Shown here piece by piece: positions 61,451 through 64,000 of a stretch of 64,000 bases of DNA (position 1 is the first letter of the stretch; each line of letters opens with the position of its first letter). This DNA is from Doris montereyensis (lineage: Eukaryota > Mollusca > Gastropoda > Nudibranchia > Dorididae): contig JAXRKP010000057.1 in NCBI GenBank assembly GCA_037039925.1, positions 1-64,000 of the forward strand, in the 5' to 3' direction. The notes beneath the pieces are model-generated. The model did no database searches. It had not been told where the DNA came from and saw nothing but the letters and a program-made list of their open reading frames with translations. A program made the translations under genes and the position numbers.

Positions 61451-61605
61451 ATAAAGTTCCTTCAAGTTAAAAAGGTTACTATGACTATGACTCATAGAGT
61501 CGGAACATTTCCAAAAATATATAGTGTGAAGTGGAACAGGTCATGCTACTACAAGGTCACTTTGACACAGTGTACTGTTAGCTAAGCTAGCCTGTTGCAG
61601 CCTTT
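61451..61605 (-). mobile_element. SINE family A 3' fragment, minus strand
   Basis: AAAGTTCCTTCAAG at the left edge and AGTGTGAAGTGGAACAGGTC match the reversed SINE A tail; the tRNA-like head is missing. Confidence 0.6.
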
Positions 61606-61654
61606 GACCCCCCCCCCTCAGTTGTTTGAGTGATTGGTTGATTGATTCATTGAA

Positions 61655-62050
61655 ATTTTCTCCGTCTACCAAATGCGGTGATCTCAGACTGAATTAAGAG
61701 GAAACAAGATGAATGATAATGATAAGTAAAAAAGTGAAAGGAGGAAAAACGTAGGACCTACCAGTAGCACCCGCCGCCAACTGCTTATCCCCCCCCCCCC
61801 CCACCCCCACCCCCGCCACCAAGCTGATGCTGATTCTCATGCTTGTATTTGAGATACGTGGAGGATGCTTTCTTTGTTTTATTTTCATTGGAATTTTCCC
61901 CGTCCTCAACCAGATGCGCTGATCTCAGGGTGGGTGAACGAAGAGGAAACAGCAAGATGAAAGATAAGCAAATGTGTGCAAGGAAACAAGAGTGAATGGA
62001 AAGAAAGAAGAAAGAGCTACCAGCAGCGTCCGCTAACCACCCACGTTGAA
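61655..62050 (+). mobile_element. Two adjacent SINE-like family B copies
   Basis: The first (61655-61790) has GCGGTGATCTCAGACTGAAT and GACCTACCAGTAGCACCCGC; the second (61890-62050) has GCGCTGATCTCAGGGTG, GAGGAAACAGCAAGATGAAA and CTACCAGCAGCGTCCGCTAA. Both end near CAAC/CCACC. Confidence 0.7.
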
Positions 62051-62429
62051 TGGGGAAGTGCTATAAATTTAGCGTTAAGCGTCTTTCAACAAAACAAAAA
62101 CCCAACAAATGTCAGGCCGAGCATTTCCGGGATTGGAACACAGAATCTTACGATCCCAAAGTTGGGGAGCTACGGATGACCAACTCAAATGTGAAGGCAG
62201 TGGGATAAATATTAACATACAAGGAGGGGGGAGGCGCACATATTCTTCCTCAAACATCTAAAACAACTAACTATTATATTTCATCTTGCCATGCATGGAG
62301 CGTTTGATGATTTTTTTTTAGACTAAACAACCATTTTACGAATAACGTTTGAAGAAAATGTTCACTGCCATGGATAAACAGCAAAGGTTTTTTTTAGTAA
62401 TTTTCATTGGTTGGATTTCTATGATATAT

Positions 62430-62515
62430 TATGGCCACAGCAAGATGAAAGATAAGGGAAAGAAGGAAAGGAAAGAAATAGGACCTACCAGCTGCGCCCG
62501 CCAACCACCCGAGCA
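62430..62515 (+). mobile_element. SINE-like family B fragment
   Basis: CACAGCAAGATGAAAGATAA, then GGACCTACCAGCTGCGCCCG and CCAACCACCC, matching the 3' half of the family B core. Confidence 0.65.
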
Positions 62516-64000
62516 TGTTTTTTTAAATTATTTGATATAGACAATTTTAACCATTACCATTGTACTTGGCATGTCTAAATAACTTATAAGCTAAAAAGGA
62601 TATCAAATTATTGTTTTTGTCATATGATTGCCATGGGAATGCCACCATCTTGGATTTTCATTGCGAAAATAACAACTTCATTTCAAATAAACTTTTTCAT
62701 TTTATGAAGTTTGTGAAAACATTTCCAATTGTTGGCAAATTTAATCCCCAAAACATTTGTTTTGCAAAAATTTGAAAAGATATCGAAAAAAGCTATTAAT
62801 TTATTTTATAGATGTTATATGCCACATTTGGTGGCAATCAGATAATAAATAAAAAAGTATATCGCATATCATTGTCAAAAAGTAACATTTTGAGAAAATC
62901 GCATTTTTAACATATTTTTCCGTTATTTTAATGTTTTTCGCATATAAAAAAATAATATAATACATTGAAACATCATACAATCGTGAGAGGCTATCAAATA
63001 CTTCATGTCAACTCTATTTCAACTGCTCCAGATCCCTTATACTCATGTAGGGATGGCATTTTTCTTATAACGGCCGATCTTAAATAATATTGACATTAAT
63101 TCATCAAAAGTGGATTCTTCAGATAGCATACTTTGTAGTAATTCAAATGAGTACCAACTTGATATACTTTAGAAAAAATTTCAGGCTTTTATGGTACAGC
63201 CGTTGTGTTGAAGGTTAGGCCGGTATCATTTCTAAAACAATCGTATAAAATGAAAGAATTGAAACTGACCTTTTGTTACGGTATGAATGTCAAGGCAATG
63301 AACTGCTCCATCCAGTAGTGCAATAAAAGAGTTTTGTCCCATTCGTGGTAGAACTGCCTTCTCAGGACAACCCCCCCACCTCCCTTAAGCATGAATATTC
63401 CTTTCTCTTTTATTTGATATGAAAACAACAGTATTGTCATTGTCCTCATAAAAGTTAGGAAGTTGTTCGACAATGTGTCAGTCAAAGCACAAGCAAGCAC
63501 ATCATCAATTTATGAAAAGTGTGAAAAAATATAAATATTCATCAACTTTAAAATGACACATAAGCACTTACAGAGAAATATATGTTACATGAGACATCAA
63601 GGGAAAAAAACTTTTGGAATGGGGGGAAGATCAGAAAGTTTCAATGACATGAAAGTATTTCATCCTATTTACAAACATATGGATTGAACTCAAAACATTT
63701 TAATCGTAAGTTATTTTCTTGATGAGCAGAACTTTTAGCAGAAATGAAAAGCGCTGGGATCACGTTTTCATTTCAATATTGAAATTTGAAAAAAGTTCTT
63801 CTAAATTTGATTTCGTTCTCTCTCAATCTCAAGGACATCTCGATGTAACGTAACTTTGTCAGTGGCAAGAGAAAATCTCCATATTCATCATAAAAACATG
63901 ATAATAAATAATGCAGCGCAAGCATATTATATGGTAGGTAGGTATACGGTATAAATAACATAAGCGAGTAGAGCTGCCGAGCAAAAGAGCGTGTTTTGAC
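62516..64000. other. Unassigned AT-rich right end
   Basis: No exon, array or RNA gene is visible. A stretch at 62610-62960 shares a few words (CCACCATCTTGGATTTT) with the dispersed repeat of introns 2 and 7 and may be a very old relative. Confidence 0.4.

Noticed and set aside
62570..62960. Third copy of the intron 2/7 dispersed repeat
   Set aside because: Only one long shared word (CCACCATCTTGGATTTT) and general AT-richness; not enough for a confident call by eye.

Overview
This is eukaryotic, AT-rich, intron-rich DNA from an invertebrate, most likely a mollusc or another lophotrochozoan. The pointers are a TRAF2-type adaptor gene with long introns, tRNA-derived SINEs, an RTE-like LINE, Tc1/mariner and piggyBac relics, and many minisatellites. 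No operon, ribosome binding site or prokaryotic signal is visible. The species call is inference.

The one gene I can build with confidence is a TNF-receptor-associated factor (TRAF) on the + strand. Eleven coding exons run from the ATG at 6657 to a stop at 34106-34108, and more 5' UTR may lie upstream of 6562. The exons give, in order, a RING finger, TRAF-type zinc fingers, a coiled coil and a C-terminal MATH/TRAF domain, plus a probable C-terminal extension, about 606 residues in all. Every junction uses AG/GT, and from exon 2 onward every intron is phase 0. Six single-base indels, most in or beside homopolymers, break the frame in exons 4, 5, 8, 9 (two that cancel) and 10. They look more like uncorrected sequencing errors than decay, but a young pseudogene is not excluded.

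The TRAF introns hold much else. Intron 1 has a Tc1/mariner relic. Introns 2 and 7 carry inverted copies of one 0.74-kb dispersed repeat, the second split by a SINE with visible target duplication. Intron 4 has a 22-base G run. Intron 5 is mostly a 4.5-kb array of 55-bp units and a 2.5-kb array of 30-bp units. Introns 6, 7 and 8 carry further arrays. Intron 9 holds a 5'-truncated RTE-like LINE on the minus strand, split at TTAA by an internally deleted piggyBac-like element. The putative 3' UTR contains a long inverted repeat.

From 35 to 64 kb I find no confident host gene. There is a decayed Cys/His-rich reading frame (35910 to about 36975), several SINEs, a candidate TIR element (60653-61216), microsatellites, and large minisatellites with units of 40, 46, 45, 28 and about 34 bp. 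Minisatellites together cover about 20 kb, near 31% of the window. Very long apparent ORFs at 19.9-21.9 kb, 44.6-48.0 kb and 50-51.8 kb are stop-free tandem repeats, not genes.
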